From assembly GCA_029237695.1 (NCBI GenBank), contig CM055275.1, positions 6,067,131-6,131,130 of the forward strand: 64,000 nt of DNA, read 5' to 3'. The first letter of the stretch is position 1; every line of letters starts with the position of its first letter. The stretch is from Conchocele bisecta. Taxonomy: Eukaryota > Mollusca > Bivalvia > Lucinida > Thyasiridae. The notes under the pieces are model-generated. The model saw only the letters and a program-made list of their open reading frames with translations, was not told the DNA's origin and made no database searches. The translations under genes and the position numbers were made by a program. Shown here piece after piece: positions 45,835 to 56,578 of this stretch.

Positions 45835-46374
45835 TTAACCAAGTTCACTCTGAGCAGTGCATATCGGTAGAGAAATATATATGGGATAGCATTGCTCATT
45901 TAACAGACAGTGTCTATACCCTAAGGAAACAAGTGTCAACACGAGCACACTTGTTTCAATTTCCTGTGACATTTTAACACTTCTATGTCTGAATTCACTG
46001 GCATCACTCATACACTGGGCTGGTTTCAATTTAATTTGACACATATCATTCTGGCATGTCACTAAGTTATGCGGACAAATGTTTCTATGCAAATGACAAT
46101 ATGTAGATTGACTAAATACTTCGAAAGTCACTTTTTCGCCTGTTTTTATGATAACAAATGACAAAAATACTCCGAAATCACCCGATTTTTCGATAAATTT
46201 AATTGTTTTAACCCCATAATTGTGGAACAGCCAATATTGTTGACAAGCACCATCTATTTTATGATAATTTGTTACAGGTGCATCAACAATATAGACTTTT
46301 CCTAAGAAATATATGAGAGAATAATACTCTCGAAAATTCTGGTGAAACTGAAGCTTCCGCAGCTGGACAGCCAT
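45835..46374 (-). CDS. Unknown 179-residue ORF upstream of the transposase
   Basis: ATG at 46374, stop at 45835-45837. It is in the same frame as the transposase start at 45822, only four codons beyond the stop, so it may be an N-terminal extension cut off by a nonsense change or a separate upstream ORF of the element. The sequence has a hydrophobic aromatic stretch (DFGVFLSFVII) and a Cys/His group (TYCHLHRNICPHNLVTCQND) that could bind zinc. No signal peptide. I do not recognise the family. It sits within the same pair of direct repeats as the transposase, so it probably belongs to the mobile element. Confidence 0.45.
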   Translation of the reverse strand: MAVQLRKLQFHQNFREYYSLIYFLGKVYIVDAPVTNYHKIDGACQQYWLFHNYGVKTIKFIEKSGDFGVFLSFVIIKTGEKVTFEVFSQSTYCHLHRNICPHNLVTCQNDMCQIKLKPAQCMSDASEFRHRSVKMSQEIETSVLVLTLVSLGYRHCLLNEQCYPIYISLPICTAQSELG

Positions 46375-46520
46375 AATTATATGACCATTCTTAAATTGCC
46401 ACTGTTAAAAAGATAGTCTTCTAAATAATGTCAAATTACATTTGCTGTCACGAAATAGGTCAGACAAGACAATGGTAGGCAGTTCATTGATATATTATAG
46501 CAAAAAAAAATGCCTTATAG

Positions 46521-46988
46521 GTATGACTGTGCTAAATATAGTACACATCGGCCAGGGGGTATGCTTTAGTAGTCGGTATAAAAAATAGTGCAGACGTTTT
46601 GAGGCCACAGACCCAGTTGTTTGTAAATCCTGATCAATTACAGCCCAATTTTACTTGAGAAACATGTTGGGGTGTTTTTAACACCAGTTTCCAGCATATT
46701 TCTAGCATTTAAAAGAAATTACTGAGCCTGCTTGTCACGTGATGTGAACACTACGTCACATGACAATTTGATGATGAACAATATGGCGGACTGGACAATG
46801 TTGATTTTTTCTTTCTTAGGAGTAAGTGAATATATTGTTTAATTAGTGAAAATCCGGTGCAGACAGGTTGCAGGTTATGAAAAGGTAGGTTCTACAGCAT
46901 CCATACGAATAGTGAAAGTGTGAGAGAATGGCCATATTTTTAGGAATCGGTTAAGTTGTATAGTAAAACTAATTGGTAGTTGCTATCC
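46521..46988 (+). repeat. Flanking direct repeat B of the Mutator-like locus
   Basis: Same orientation as repeat A. Both contain CAATATGGCGGACTGGACAA and TTTCTTTCTTAGGAGTAAGT. Together A and B bracket 2.75 kb holding the transposase and the 179-codon ORF. Confidence 0.8.
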
Positions 46989-47294
46989 TAGATTGTATAT
47001 ATCTCACCCATGCGCATATTCAATCCGGAACCCGGTAATGGCCAGGGGATACACCCAGATAGGTCACTCCGCCCGGCTTATCCGCTATATCGGCAGCCAG
47101 GCAAATTCACACGGGTGTCACCACAAACAAGTTCGAGCTCGGGCTACATATACACGCTAATCTAATGAATTTAAATACACTAATTTAATAAACTATCGAT
47201 TGCAAAATATGCTTATGCTACTGGAAAATTGTTATTTTTCAGTATGATAAACATGATTTGTTCGCAAGGTCTACTTTTTTACAGGCGACTTATA

Positions 47295-47850
47295 AAGGTG
47301 TATGATCGCGTGGTACTAACAACAACAACACGTACCGATTCAAAGTACGTATTCTTGTATAGTGTCCTTATTACTTAACGGATGTTGATGTAATATGGCG
47401 CATCAAACGCGTCTTGTTAAGCTGCATTTGGTAGCCTCTTTATTTTCGCCCAAACTTCTATCGATTTTGCGAAGAATCGTTTTCCGTGCCTCCGACACGG
47501 AAATCGATTCTTCGCCGACCATCCCGTTTCCTAAGCCTTGCCAGATATGTTTTCTCATTCACGGCACTAACCTACTATTCTCTATATTCTTCACTAGCGC
47601 TCAAATAAAAAGTGATACATATGGGCGAGGCTCTGCCGAGCACATCCCGTTTCCGTGCCGCGCCACATATTGTTCCCATTCACGGCACTAACCTACTATT
47701 CTATTTATCCCGCCAACACCTACATATAGCTTTACAATGCAATACAAATAACCCCAGCCACCGCACATATGCATACGCAGTGATTAGGTCGTAGTGACAG
47801 GATATCAAAAATGTTTCACGGCACATACGCACTGTTTTGACGGGATAAAA
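47295..47850. mobile_element. Chimera of two MITE families
   Basis: 47295-47516 is the left half of an AAGGTGTATGATCGCGTGGT palindrome, which stops inside its centre (CGATTCTTCGCC). It joins directly to CATCCCGTTTCCTAAGCCTT of the compound hairpin. That hairpin then shows two right-type arms in the same orientation (47520-47590 and 47640-47700), separated by a short unrelated segment, before a normal TTTATCCCGCCAACAC..TTTTGACGGGATAAA part. Confidence 0.75.
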
Positions 47851-48076
47851 TACATCCACCGGGTATCGCAGGAAGCAGAATCTAGGAGCATAAATGAAGA
47901 ATAAAATCCCATTTTATGTTAATGGCAGTACTAATTATGTTTGTTATGTCCTGCTTCCTGCAGCCTTTGATAGCAAGCCACATGTTAGGGAGTGGATTTA
48001 TATAAGCTTGCTTTCAATCCAATTCCATTTGTATAATTCTGTATATACTGCTATTGATGCCTTACTTGTAAATTAC

Positions 48077-48495
48077 AAGGTGCATGATCAATTGGTTACA
48101 ACAACAACAACAACAAAGGCTGAACATGTTGAAAGCGCGCCCACTCCAAAGTAAGTAGTATTTGATACTTTCCTTAACAGGCAACGGATTTTGATGAAAT
48201 ATGGCGCAGGAAACGCGTCTTCATGGGCTGCAGTTGGTGGCCCCGGAGTCCGGCACAGACTTATGTCGTTTTTGCGAAGAATCGATTTCCGTGTCAGTAG
48301 AAAAAACGACAGAAGTTTGGGCCAAAGTATCGAGACCTCCAAATGCAGCTTAACAAGACGCGTTTGATGCGCCATATTTCATCAAAATCTGTTACATAAT
48401 AAGGACAAAATAAAAGAATACGTACTTTGAATCGGAGGGCTTCTGGAAGTTTCAGTAATTGTCGTTGTTGTTGTAACCGCGTGATCATACAGGTT
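48077..48495. mobile_element. Palindromic MITE, AAGGTGYATGATCA family, copy 7
   Basis: AAGGTGCATGATCAATTGGT at the left, AACCGCGTGATCATACAGG at the right. The central hairpin has lost one side (CCGTGTCAGTAGAAAAAACG). Confidence 0.8.
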
Positions 48496-48501
48496 AGAAT
48501 A

Positions 48502-48965
48502 CACCAAATGGTGCGAAATCGCCCAGGGTGTATGCAAAAGTAGTCCGGTATAAACAAACAGTGCGGGTGTTTTGAGGTCACAGATACCGTTTGCTTGCAA
48601 ATCTTGATCCATTACTACCCAGTTTCACTTGAGGAACATTTCGGGGTGCCTGTAACACCGGTTTTCAGCATATTTGTAGCATTTAAAAGAAAACACTGAA
48701 CCTGTTGGTCACTTGATGTAAACGGAGTTACCGTGGCAAAAACATATACACAATATTGGAGGATATGACAAGGATGGATTTTTCTTTCTTAGGAGTAAGT
48801 GAACCTATTGTTTAATTCATGCAGAACCAGTACAGATTGGCTGCAGGTCATGTACAAGTGGGTCCCACAGCATCCATACGAATAGTGAAAGTAGGAGAGA
48901 CTGGCCTTATTGGATGGCATTCGGTTAAATTATATAGTAAAACTATTTGGTGGTGTCTAACCTAC
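48502..48965 (+). repeat. Copy C of the Mutator-locus flanking repeat
   Basis: Shares GGTGTATGC.AAAGTAGTC, CTTTCTTAGGAGTAAGTGAA and CCACAGCATCCATACGAATA with A and B but is clearly more diverged. It has no transposase next to it, so it is a solo copy. Confidence 0.7.
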
Positions 48966-48994
48966 AATAAAATATGTTTTAACTAACGCAGTCA

Positions 48995-49450
48995 CTACTG
49001 TTTGCTCCATGTTTTGCTGCCGACGAACTTTGGCTATTAAACACATTGAATCTAAAAAATATTTAAATGTAAGCATTTTTCTCCAAAAACAGCTAAGTCT
49101 ATATAAAAATAATATCATGTTAAATTGCTAAAACATAATTTTTTGTAGCAATAAAATCATTATGAAATAATGATTTTATTGCTACAAACAATTATGTTTT
49201 AACAATTTAACATGATATTATTATTTTTTTGAATCTTGAATTTGTGGACCGATTTGCAAAATCTAACTTTTGTTTTCTTAGTTATATCATTTCCAAGGTT
49301 TCGGAGTCACTTTCCAAATTAGTTCGTTGTTCTACCCTCACTGTCACTTCCCAGCGCCTATTTGTCTCATGCTAAATTTCCATACGAAAATCGTTTTTAG
49401 AAAGAAAATCAACATTTAATATGTTTAATAGCCAACATTCGACAGTAGTG
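48995..49450. mobile_element. CGACGAA-ended element, copy 3
   Basis: Begins CTGTTTGCTCCATGTTTTGC and ends CCAACATTCGACAGTAG. A central hairpin ATTGCTAAAACATAATTTTT .. ATTATGTTTTAACAATTTAA is present. Confidence 0.65.
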
Positions 49451-49890
49451 TTATATTAAAGGTGTGGGAAAAATCGGGAGCATTTCCGTCTGGGACCAGC
49501 GCTCCAGATAAGCTACGTATTTGCGTAAATACCCAATTACAATTGCCAAAAAACCCAATTGAAATCAGAAGTAGCGAGTATCAAAAAGCAATAACAAATT
49601 TGTGGTACCTTTATCATGCTACAGAAAACAACAACCAGACCACAAATATAGCATTTGTTTTAAATTTTCCATGAAAACACATCTTAGTATTTCATTAGAA
49701 ATGAGACAATTACATGTATAATGAAATGCCAAGATATATTTTAATTTCAAAGCAAATATTAAATAATTGCTGTCTGTTGATGTGTAAACAGTAGTGTGAT
49801 TTTAATTTACCCAATTAAAATATTGAAATACCCAATTGCTTCAGATATGATGGAGTGAAAATACTCAATTACTAATTCCTTATCTGGAGC
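49451..49890. other. Gene-free stretch
   Basis: A 70-codon frame at 49462 has no start context or domain. Its surroundings (TACCCAATTACAATTGCC, ACCCAATTGAAAT) suggest a low-complexity repeat. No gene called. Confidence 0.35.
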
Positions 49891-50136
49891 CCTGGGACCC
49901 GTTTCACTAAGCATCGTGCGACTAAAATGTTCGTAAGCGCAAATTTAGAATCGTCTGGAAATTTCAATTGATGGATTTACATTTATTGAGCATAGGCTGC
50001 ATATGCAGCCTATGCTCAATAAATGTAAATCCAATAATTGTTTACAAGAAAACGTTGTTAATGTGAAATTTACAGACTATCATAATTTTACACTTACGAA
50101 CATTTTAGTCGTAAGAAGTTTAGTGAAACGGCTCCC
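49891..50136. mobile_element. Palindromic MITE, GTTTCACTAAAC family, copy 3
   Basis: GGGACCCGTTTCACTAAGCA .. GTTTAGTGAAACGGCTCCC, with the GGCTGCATATGCAGCC centre flanked by ATTTATTGAGCATA / TATGCTCAATAAAT. Confidence 0.85.
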
Positions 50137-50441
50137 AGGTCTGTGACGTTTTCCGCATGTGTGCATCATAAGTGCGGAAACAGTCCCAGACTGATCCAGG
50201 CGTTATCGATAATATCATTATTATGACGTCTTAGGTGACAATTAGAGGAACATTCCATTAATCTTCCAGGACATCTTGACATATTACTGCTGCTTCCTGT
50301 TACCGATATGCACCCATCGGAAACTGGTGCATCGTACGTAGTACCCGGATTTGTGGTATCACGGGACAGTTGGCGGAGCGCTAAAAGGTGTTCAATCATC
50401 TAGTATACATTTCAGCACTGATTTTACAATTATAGAGCATT

Positions 50442-50771
50442 CTACTGTCTGTTCCCCGTTTTGCTCTAGACGAACGTTTGGCTATTAAACACATTAAATC
50501 TAAAAAAGTAGTTTTTCATCAATAAAAACAATGTCACCCTCACCAATTTTCTTTACTTGATGAAATTCCACCAACTATTGATTACATTTCTACAGGAAAA
50601 TATTTTTTTCGCAATAAAATCAATATTTGATGGAATTTCATGAAATAAAAAAAAACAGGGAGGGTGACTTTTTTTGTTATTGGTGAAAAAATAGTTACAA
50701 TTAACTATATTTTAGAGTTCATATGTTTAATAACCGAAAGTTCGTCGGCAGAATAGCGTGGAACAGACAGT
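50442..50771. mobile_element. CGACGAA-ended element, copy 4
   Basis: TACTGTCTGTTCCCCGTTTT .. TTCGTCGGCAGAATAGCGTG ending ACAGACAGTA. Confidence 0.7.
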
Positions 50772-50867
50772 AATTAAAGTGAATGAAACTACAGTGCAGC
50801 CTACATATACTGTACACCCTGGGAGGTTCCCAGGCGATCCAGTATATATATGTTCCACTGTAAAAAT

Positions 50868-51267
50868 ATCCGGCAAGGCTCATAAATTTCTTTATTTCTC
50901 ATCAGAAGTATATGTTGTGACCACTCATTTGAACCGTCTCGCCGAGACGGTTCAAATGAGTGGTCACAACATATACTTTGGTTCAGAAATAAGGAAAATA
51001 GATAGAGAATAGTAGGTTAGTGCCGTGATTGGGAAAAAATATCTGGCAAGGCTCAGGAAACGGGATGGGCGAGGCTCTGTCGAGCACATCCCGTTTCCGT
51101 GCCGCGCCAGATATTTTTTCCCATTCACGGCACTAACCTACTATTCTATTTATCCCGTCAACACCTACAATTGGCTGTAAAATGCAAAAACGGTATTGAC
51201 TGGATATCAAAAATGTTTCACGGCATCGTGTTTCACGGCACATACGCACTGTGTTGACGGGATAAAT
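50868..51267. mobile_element. Composite of two hairpin families, inverted order
   Basis: TCCGGCAAGGCTCATAAATT, CCGTCTCGCCGAGACGG hairpin (50905-50979), GTTAGTGCCGTGATTGGG hairpin (51013-51140), TTTATCCCGTCAACACCTAC .. GTGTTGACGGGATAAAT. Confidence 0.85.
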
Positions 51268-51287
51268 ATGTGTTCCACTGTAAACCA

Positions 51288-51592
51288 GTAGCCTATTTCA
51301 CCAACATTGGAAAGTATACTTTCATAGCAAAGTATACTTTGAGGGAGAAATTTTTTATTTTTTTATAAATTTATTAATTTGTATTATACTGAATTTATTA
51401 CATTATCACAGCCATTTTGACTGTGATAATGTAATCAATTCAGTATAATAATTCAGCATACTTTTAATCATGAAATATATGCATTTTTTAGTTCTATATG
51501 AAATAATGCATTTCAGGAAAAATAAACGGTTACTCCCTCAAAGTATACTTTGCTAGAAAAGTGTACTTTGCAATGTTGGTGAAATAGGCTAC
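51288..51592. mobile_element. MITE with GTAGCCTATTTCACCAACAT ends, copy 3
   Basis: Complete and close to 26162-26466 (GTAGCCTATTTCACC / GGTGAAATAGGCTAC). Confidence 0.85.
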
Positions 51593-51777
51593 TGGCATAT
51601 CGCCGCTCCAAGACACGTTTCAGACAGTGACTTTGATGACAAATAGCTGAAACCCATAAAAATCGCTCGCTCACACATGGGCAAACAATGTTCAGTTTAG
51701 AGAGGTTCCATTTCGTTTGATAACATACACTAGTGTTCTCCCGACAAGTAAAATGGGGTATGGTAATGCCAGAAAAA

Positions 51778-51888
51778 AAATGGCGCCACCACACTCGGAC
51801 ATGGCGCCACCAAACTCGGACATGGCGCCACCAAACCTGGACATGACGCCACCATACTCGGACACGGCGCCATCACACCCAGACGAAT
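51778..51888 (+). repeat. 21-bp coding-like repeat (Met-Ala-Pro-Pro-Asn-Ser-Asp)
   Basis: Five units of ATGGCGCCACCAAACTCGGAC (21 nt) with point differences. The 74-codon frame over it (51717-51941) reads MAPPHSDMAPPNSD and so on. GC-rich compared with its surroundings. No flanking exon features, so probably a minisatellite. Confidence 0.6.
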
Positions 51889-52040
51889 ATCCATTTTTAA
51901 GACGGATCAACAAGTCTCGAGTGAACATGCCACATGATTAATGTTCAAGAAGACTGGACCAATGTTGTTGAATCGACAAATCAAGACATTGAGTGCCCGG
52001 ACATATTAAACACAAATATTACAGACATGGTATACGTTTC

Positions 52041-52730
52041 TACGGAGCCCCGTAGGGGACGTAGCATTCGTTTTTGTATTAATTCGTTCCCACGAAATAA
52101 CAATTCGTTCCCTCAATTTAACAATTCGTTCCCACGAAATAACAATTCGTTTCCACGGGAAACGAATTGTTAATTCGTGGCAACGAATTGTTAATTCGTG
52201 GGAACGAATATTTAATTCAAGGGAACGAATTGTTAAATTGAGGGAACGTAATGTCATTTCGTGGGAACGACTTCCTAATTCGGGGGAACAAATTGTTATA
52301 TCGTGGGAACGAATTGTTATATCGTACGAATTGTTAATTCGAGGGAACGAATTGTTATATCGTGGAAACGAATTGTTAATTCGAGGGAACGAAATCTTAA
52401 ATTGAGGGAACGAATTGTCATTTCGTGGGAACGAAATGTTAATTCGAGGCAACGAATTGTCAAATAGTGGGAACGAATTGTAATTTCGAGGAAACGAATT
52501 GCTATATCGTGGGAACGAATTGTTAATTCGAGGGAACGAATTGTTAAATTGACGGAACGAATTGTCATTTCGCGGGAACGAATTGTTAATTCGAGGGAAC
52601 GAATTGTTATATCGTGGGAACGAATTGTTATATCGTGGAAACAAATTGTTAATTCGAGGGAACGAATTGTTAAATAGAGGGAACGAATTGTCATTTCGTG
52701 GGAAATCCATGTCCCCTGCGGGGCTCCGTA
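52041..52730. mobile_element. Inverted-repeat-capped satellite element, copy 3 (largest)
   Basis: Caps TACGGAGCCCCGTAGGGGAC and CATGTCCCCTGCGGGGCTCC GTA. Inside, the units run AACAATTCGTTCCC up to about 52157 and then switch to the opposite polarity (GGGAACGAATTGTT) for about 550 bp. The array is thus an unequal hairpin. The 256-codon frame of Asn-Ser-Phe-Pro-Arg repeats on the - strand is an artefact. Confidence 0.85.
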
Positions 52731-52851
52731 CGTTTACGTTGTTTAGAAAGTAAACAAAACATAACCAATGTGACAAACGTAGACAAACCTGTCAATCATT
52801 GAAAACTTCGGAATCGAAACTCAACGAAACGCAACAATCCGATAACTACAT

Positions 52852-53165
52852 GTAGATGGCCGCGGCCCGCATGTCGCGCCATTCGAGGCATTTGATGGTA
52901 CTAAACTACTTTTAGTGGAAAATATATTTCAGCCGTACACATACTATCAATTGTATGAATATATGGATGATGATAAAGACACATGTGAAGCTCAGAGATA
53001 GAGTGTTCTTAAAAACTTTAACCTAAATCCAAAAAGCGGTAAAATTCAAAGTAATTAAATTTTGGCCTTGAAATTTGTCACTGGGCATACAGTGATATTG
53101 GATATTGGATACACACACATGGTAAGCTTAAAGGCAATCGGTGAAGCGGTTTCAGCGATATTGTG
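52852..53165. repeat. GTCGAGCCCGC-element left-end fragment plus unassigned sequence
   Basis: AGATGGCCGCGGCCCGCATG at 52855 matches the left end of 29128 and 33166, followed by GAATATATGGATGATGA. The right end is absent. Confidence 0.55.
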
Positions 53166-53884
53166 TACAGTGGGGTCAGCGTGTAAGTGCACACACGAAC
53201 GGACACGACAGGTTGGTTCGCTACCCACACTGTAAAACCAGCGGACGCTTGACGCGTCCAGACGCGTTCATATATAGGCAATTTTAACGCAGTAGTGTTC
53301 AAATTGGCCTTCAGAAATCCAGTAAATGCATCTTTACTGAACCGATGTGTTCAAATGGTGTTCAGCACATTAACGTCTCCGTTCAAGCACTCTGCGGTCA
53401 ATTTTTGATCAGCTTTCAATTGTGGTAGATACAATGAGTTTACCTTAACAATGTATTAATAACACCATTTACGATAAATTTTAAATATTTTTTGCATATA
53501 GTATGGTGTATGAAGCTACAATTCATAATTCGTTACGGCATTTAAACACTGCCGTTCACATAGCATCCATTGATGAACGCTCAAAGCGTACGGTGACGTA
53601 ATTCTATTTTTATCGGAGTATTTTTAGTTCCACGCGGTTCCGTCATGACCATGGAATTCTGGGAATTGGGCGCAATTTTTTTTATCTCTTTCCGGCATTG
53701 CTGCTAAAGGATATTGAGGACATTTAAATGTAAACCGTACATTTGATTTACTTATTTAGGTGATTTTAACATGTAAACTAATTGTAATAGCATCTCTTCA
53801 TACTCGCCAATGTTTCTGGCAGCTCTTTGTGGTAGGGGTTGCTTGATAAACATGCAAAATGAGACAGAGTCCGAATTTGCCTCC

Positions 53885-54037
53885 AACATGTGTTGTTTCT
53901 TTGCAGACTCCATGCAATCATTTCAAAATCATACCATAAGGTATCACAAAGATGATCCAAGCTTCTCGGTTGCATGCAGTATAGGTTCTTGCTCCTTCAC
54001 ATCAAGCAAATGGTCCATTTTTTTAGATCGCATGTAA
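53885..54037 (+). pseudogene. Possible zinc-finger fragment of a transposon protein
   Basis: The segment from NMCCFFADSM through YHKDDPSFSVACSIGSCSFT to SIFLDRM has the C..C, H..H, F..C...C layout of a paired C2H2-like module seen at the start of some transposon proteins. The last His of the second finger is missing, and a stop (TAA) follows at 54035. The upstream TTGTTTCTTTGCAG could be a splice acceptor. Evidence is weak; no transposase follows. Confidence 0.3.
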
Positions 54038-54159
54038 GCCGTAAACACGATAACGAAATCAAAATGTAGACTTACCCCACCCACCCATGTTATTCAATGA
54101 TGATGGATAAAAAAATGATGTTGTTATTGCGTTCAACGATACAGAAGCTCTGCAGATAT

Positions 54160-54545
54160 GTATGCATGTAATGCATATACAATGTACAATGTAATGCTAA
54201 TATAACTAAGTACTGATGTATACTAATGTACAATGTAATGCTATATACTAATGACAATGTAATGCTATATACTAATGTACAAGTAATGCATATACTAAGC
54301 AATGTAATGCAATATACTTAAGTACAATGTAATGCTATATACTAATGTACAATGAATGCAAAATGTATATACTAATGTATAATGCATATACTTAATGTAC
54401 AATGTAATGCCATATACTAATGTACAATGTAATGCTATACTAATATGTACATGTATGCTATATACTAATGTACAATGTAATGCTATATACTAATGTACAA
54501 TGTAATGCTATATACTAATGTACAATGTAATGCCATACAAATGTA
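54160..54545. repeat. Minisatellite, TGTACAATGTAATGCTATATACTAA units
   Basis: About 14 imperfect units of 24-25 nt built from TGTACAATGTAATGC and TATATACTAA, with several short or damaged units at 54260-54390. Part of the CACTGTAAA-ended element. Confidence 0.8.
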
Positions 54546-55239
54546 TGAAAATGCCCTTGTATTGAATGATTCAAAATAAAATGTGTAAATGAATTGCTTT
54601 TAATACCTTCTGTTCAAATTAGAACATTTCCATGATTAAATTAGAACACTTCCCTGTTCAAATATGAACACCTTTCTGTTTATATTAGAGCACCACAATA
54701 TGTGTGTGCTCAAAATTGCATACCTACATGTTCATATGGTGTTCCAAAGCTGAACACTTGTAATTTGAACATGTTCTGGGTGTTCAATATCTCTTGCATC
54801 GTATTTTAACGCGTCAAGCGTTAATAATTGTAACACTTGAAATGTTCAATCTTGAACACACAACGTTCATGTTTTGAACGGTAGTGTTCACGGTTTGAAC
54901 ACATACATGTCCAAAGTCTCACACTAGTGTTCAAAGGGTGTTGAGATTAGAACACTGTGCGTTAATCATTAATGCTTTGAACATTAGCGTTAAGAAATCG
55001 AATGCTCGTTGAACGCGTCATTGCGTTCTTGATGTGTTCAATAGCTGTTGCATTTTGGTGTTTTCAAAGTGCATTCTAAGGTTGAACGTTTGGGTTTACA
55101 GTGCACCCAAAGTGTATGTTGTTACCACTCAGTTGAACCGTCTCGCCGAGACGGTTCAACTGAGTGTAACAACATACACTTTTGATGCGAAATGAGAAAA
55201 ATGCAGAAAAATATTTACATTTTTTTTATACATGAAATA

Positions 55240-55281
55240 CAGTGGGGTCAGCGTTCCAACCTGTCGTGTTCGTTCGTGTGT
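55240..55281. mobile_element. Hairpin MITE with TACAGTGGGGTCAGCG ends, cut by assembly gap
   Basis: TACAGTGGGGTCAGCGTTCC then AACCTGTCGTGTTCGTTCGT GTGT, directly followed by N. The left arm looks deleted, as if the loop follows the first 16 nt. Confidence 0.65.
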
Positions 55282-55791
55282 NNNNNNNNNNNNNNNNNNN
55301 NNNNNNNNNNNNNNNNNNNNNNNNNNNNNNNNNNNNNNNNNNNNNNNNNNNNNNNNNNNNNNNNNNNNNNNNNNNNNNNNNNNNNNNNNNNNNNNNNNNN
55401 NNNNNNNNNNNNNNNNNNNNNNNNNNNNNNNNNNNNNNNNNNNNNNNNNNNNNNNNNNNNNNNNNNNNNNNNNNNNNNNNNNNNNNNNNNNNNNNNNNNN
55501 NNNNNNNNNNNNNNNNNNNNNNNNNNNNNNNNNNNNNNNNNNNNNNNNNNNNNNNNNNNNNNNNNNNNNNNNNNNNNNNNNNNNNNNNNNNNNNNNNNNN
55601 NNNNNNNNNNNNNNNNNNNNNNNNNNNNNNNNNNNNNNNNNNNNNNNNNNNNNNNNNNNNNNNNNNNNNNNNNNNNNNNNNNNNNNNNNNNNNNNNNNNN
55701 NNNNNNNNNNNNNNNNNNNNNNNNNNNNNNNNNNNNNNNNNNNNNNNNNNNNNNNNNNNNNNNNNNNNNNNNNNNNNNNNNGTCGATTCTC
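55282..55791. other. Assembly gap (510 N)
   Basis: Unsequenced. All long open frames through it consist of X residues and have no meaning. Confidence 1.
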
Positions 55792-56005
55792 CGATTTTGA
55801 GGATGCGGCTGGGGTTATTTTCTTGCATTGTAAAGCTATTTGTAGGTGTTGACGGGATAAATAGAATAGTAGGTTAGTGCCGTGAATGGGAAAAATATCT
55901 GGCGCGGCACGGAAACGGGATGTGCTCGGCGGAGCCTCGCCCATCCCGTTTCCTAAGCCTTGCCAGATATTTGTTTTCCCATTCACGGCACCAACATACT
56001 ATTCT
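55792..56005. mobile_element. Compound hairpin MITE next to the gap
   Basis: GGCTGGGGTTATTTTCTTGC, GTGTTGACGGGATAAATAGA, then the full GTTAGTGCCGTGAATGGG hairpin. The following CTTCTCCACCATTTTGAATG recurs after the arm at 56928, so a larger segment is shared by these two loci. Confidence 0.8.
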
Positions 56006-56502
56006 TCATCTTCTCCACCATTTTGAATGACAATGATGCTGCCTTTTATTGGTTGACTATGTCGTGGTAACGATAGGCTATGTCCTAGAAACGAAATCGT
56101 GGGAACGAAATCCTATCTGGAATGTCCTGGGAACATGCTATGATATATAGGACATCGCGATAACGAGATCCTCTCTCGTGGTAACGAGATCATATGTCGT
56201 GGAAACGAGATCAAAATTGCACAAACTCCTTTTAAGCTGCTGTAAAAATGGTCTACTTGAGAAATGTGTCTGCAAAAATGTTGCGCCAGCTGAATCGTCT
56301 TGTAATTATTGCTTACACAGCGGGATGCAAATAGAGACCTCCTACACGTTGTCGTTCTCTATATGTTAAATGTTGCTGTCTCTGTGGAAATGGGGCTTAT
56401 GGAAATGGGGTCAGTGCACGCCACCGCCTGCGCTAATATGGCCAATAGTACATGAGTGTGCAGACATATATCACTGGGAAATTATTTCCTTATTTCTCAA
56501 CC

Positions 56503-56578
56503 AAAGTATATGGTGTTACCACTCAGTCGAACCGTCTCGCCGAGACGGTTCGACTGAGTGGTGACAACATATACTTTG
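56503..56578. mobile_element. Perfect hairpin MITE (CCGTCTCGCCGAGACGG core)
   Basis: GTATATGGTGTTACCACTCA .. TGAGTGGTGACAACATATAC. Variant arm GTCGAACCGTCTCG, as also seen on one side at 58837-58912. Confidence 0.85.

Larger units (their letters stand above)
53228..55103. mobile_element. CACTGTAAA-ended element with zinc-finger-like remnant
   Basis: CACTGTAAAACC at 53228 and GGGTTTACAGTG at 55103 form short inverted ends. Both flanking kilobase halves are rich in GTGTTCAA/TTGAACAC phrases. It interrupts or abuts a truncated TACAGTGGGGTCAGC hairpin on the left. The interior contains a microsatellite-like array at 54160-54545 (TGTACAATGTAATGCTATAT units). An open frame at 53810-54037 reads FQNHTIRYHKDDPSFSVACS and onward in a pattern like the C2H2 fingers of transposon-borne proteins. 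Superfamily not assigned. Confidence 0.55.

Noticed and set aside
52006..52776. 256-codon Asn-Ser-Phe-Pro-Arg repeat protein on the - strand
   Set aside because: Product of the AACGAATTGTT array; it runs through the inverted-repeat cap.
55156..55986. Long frames of 200-276 codons
   Set aside because: They consist of N translated as X across the gap.
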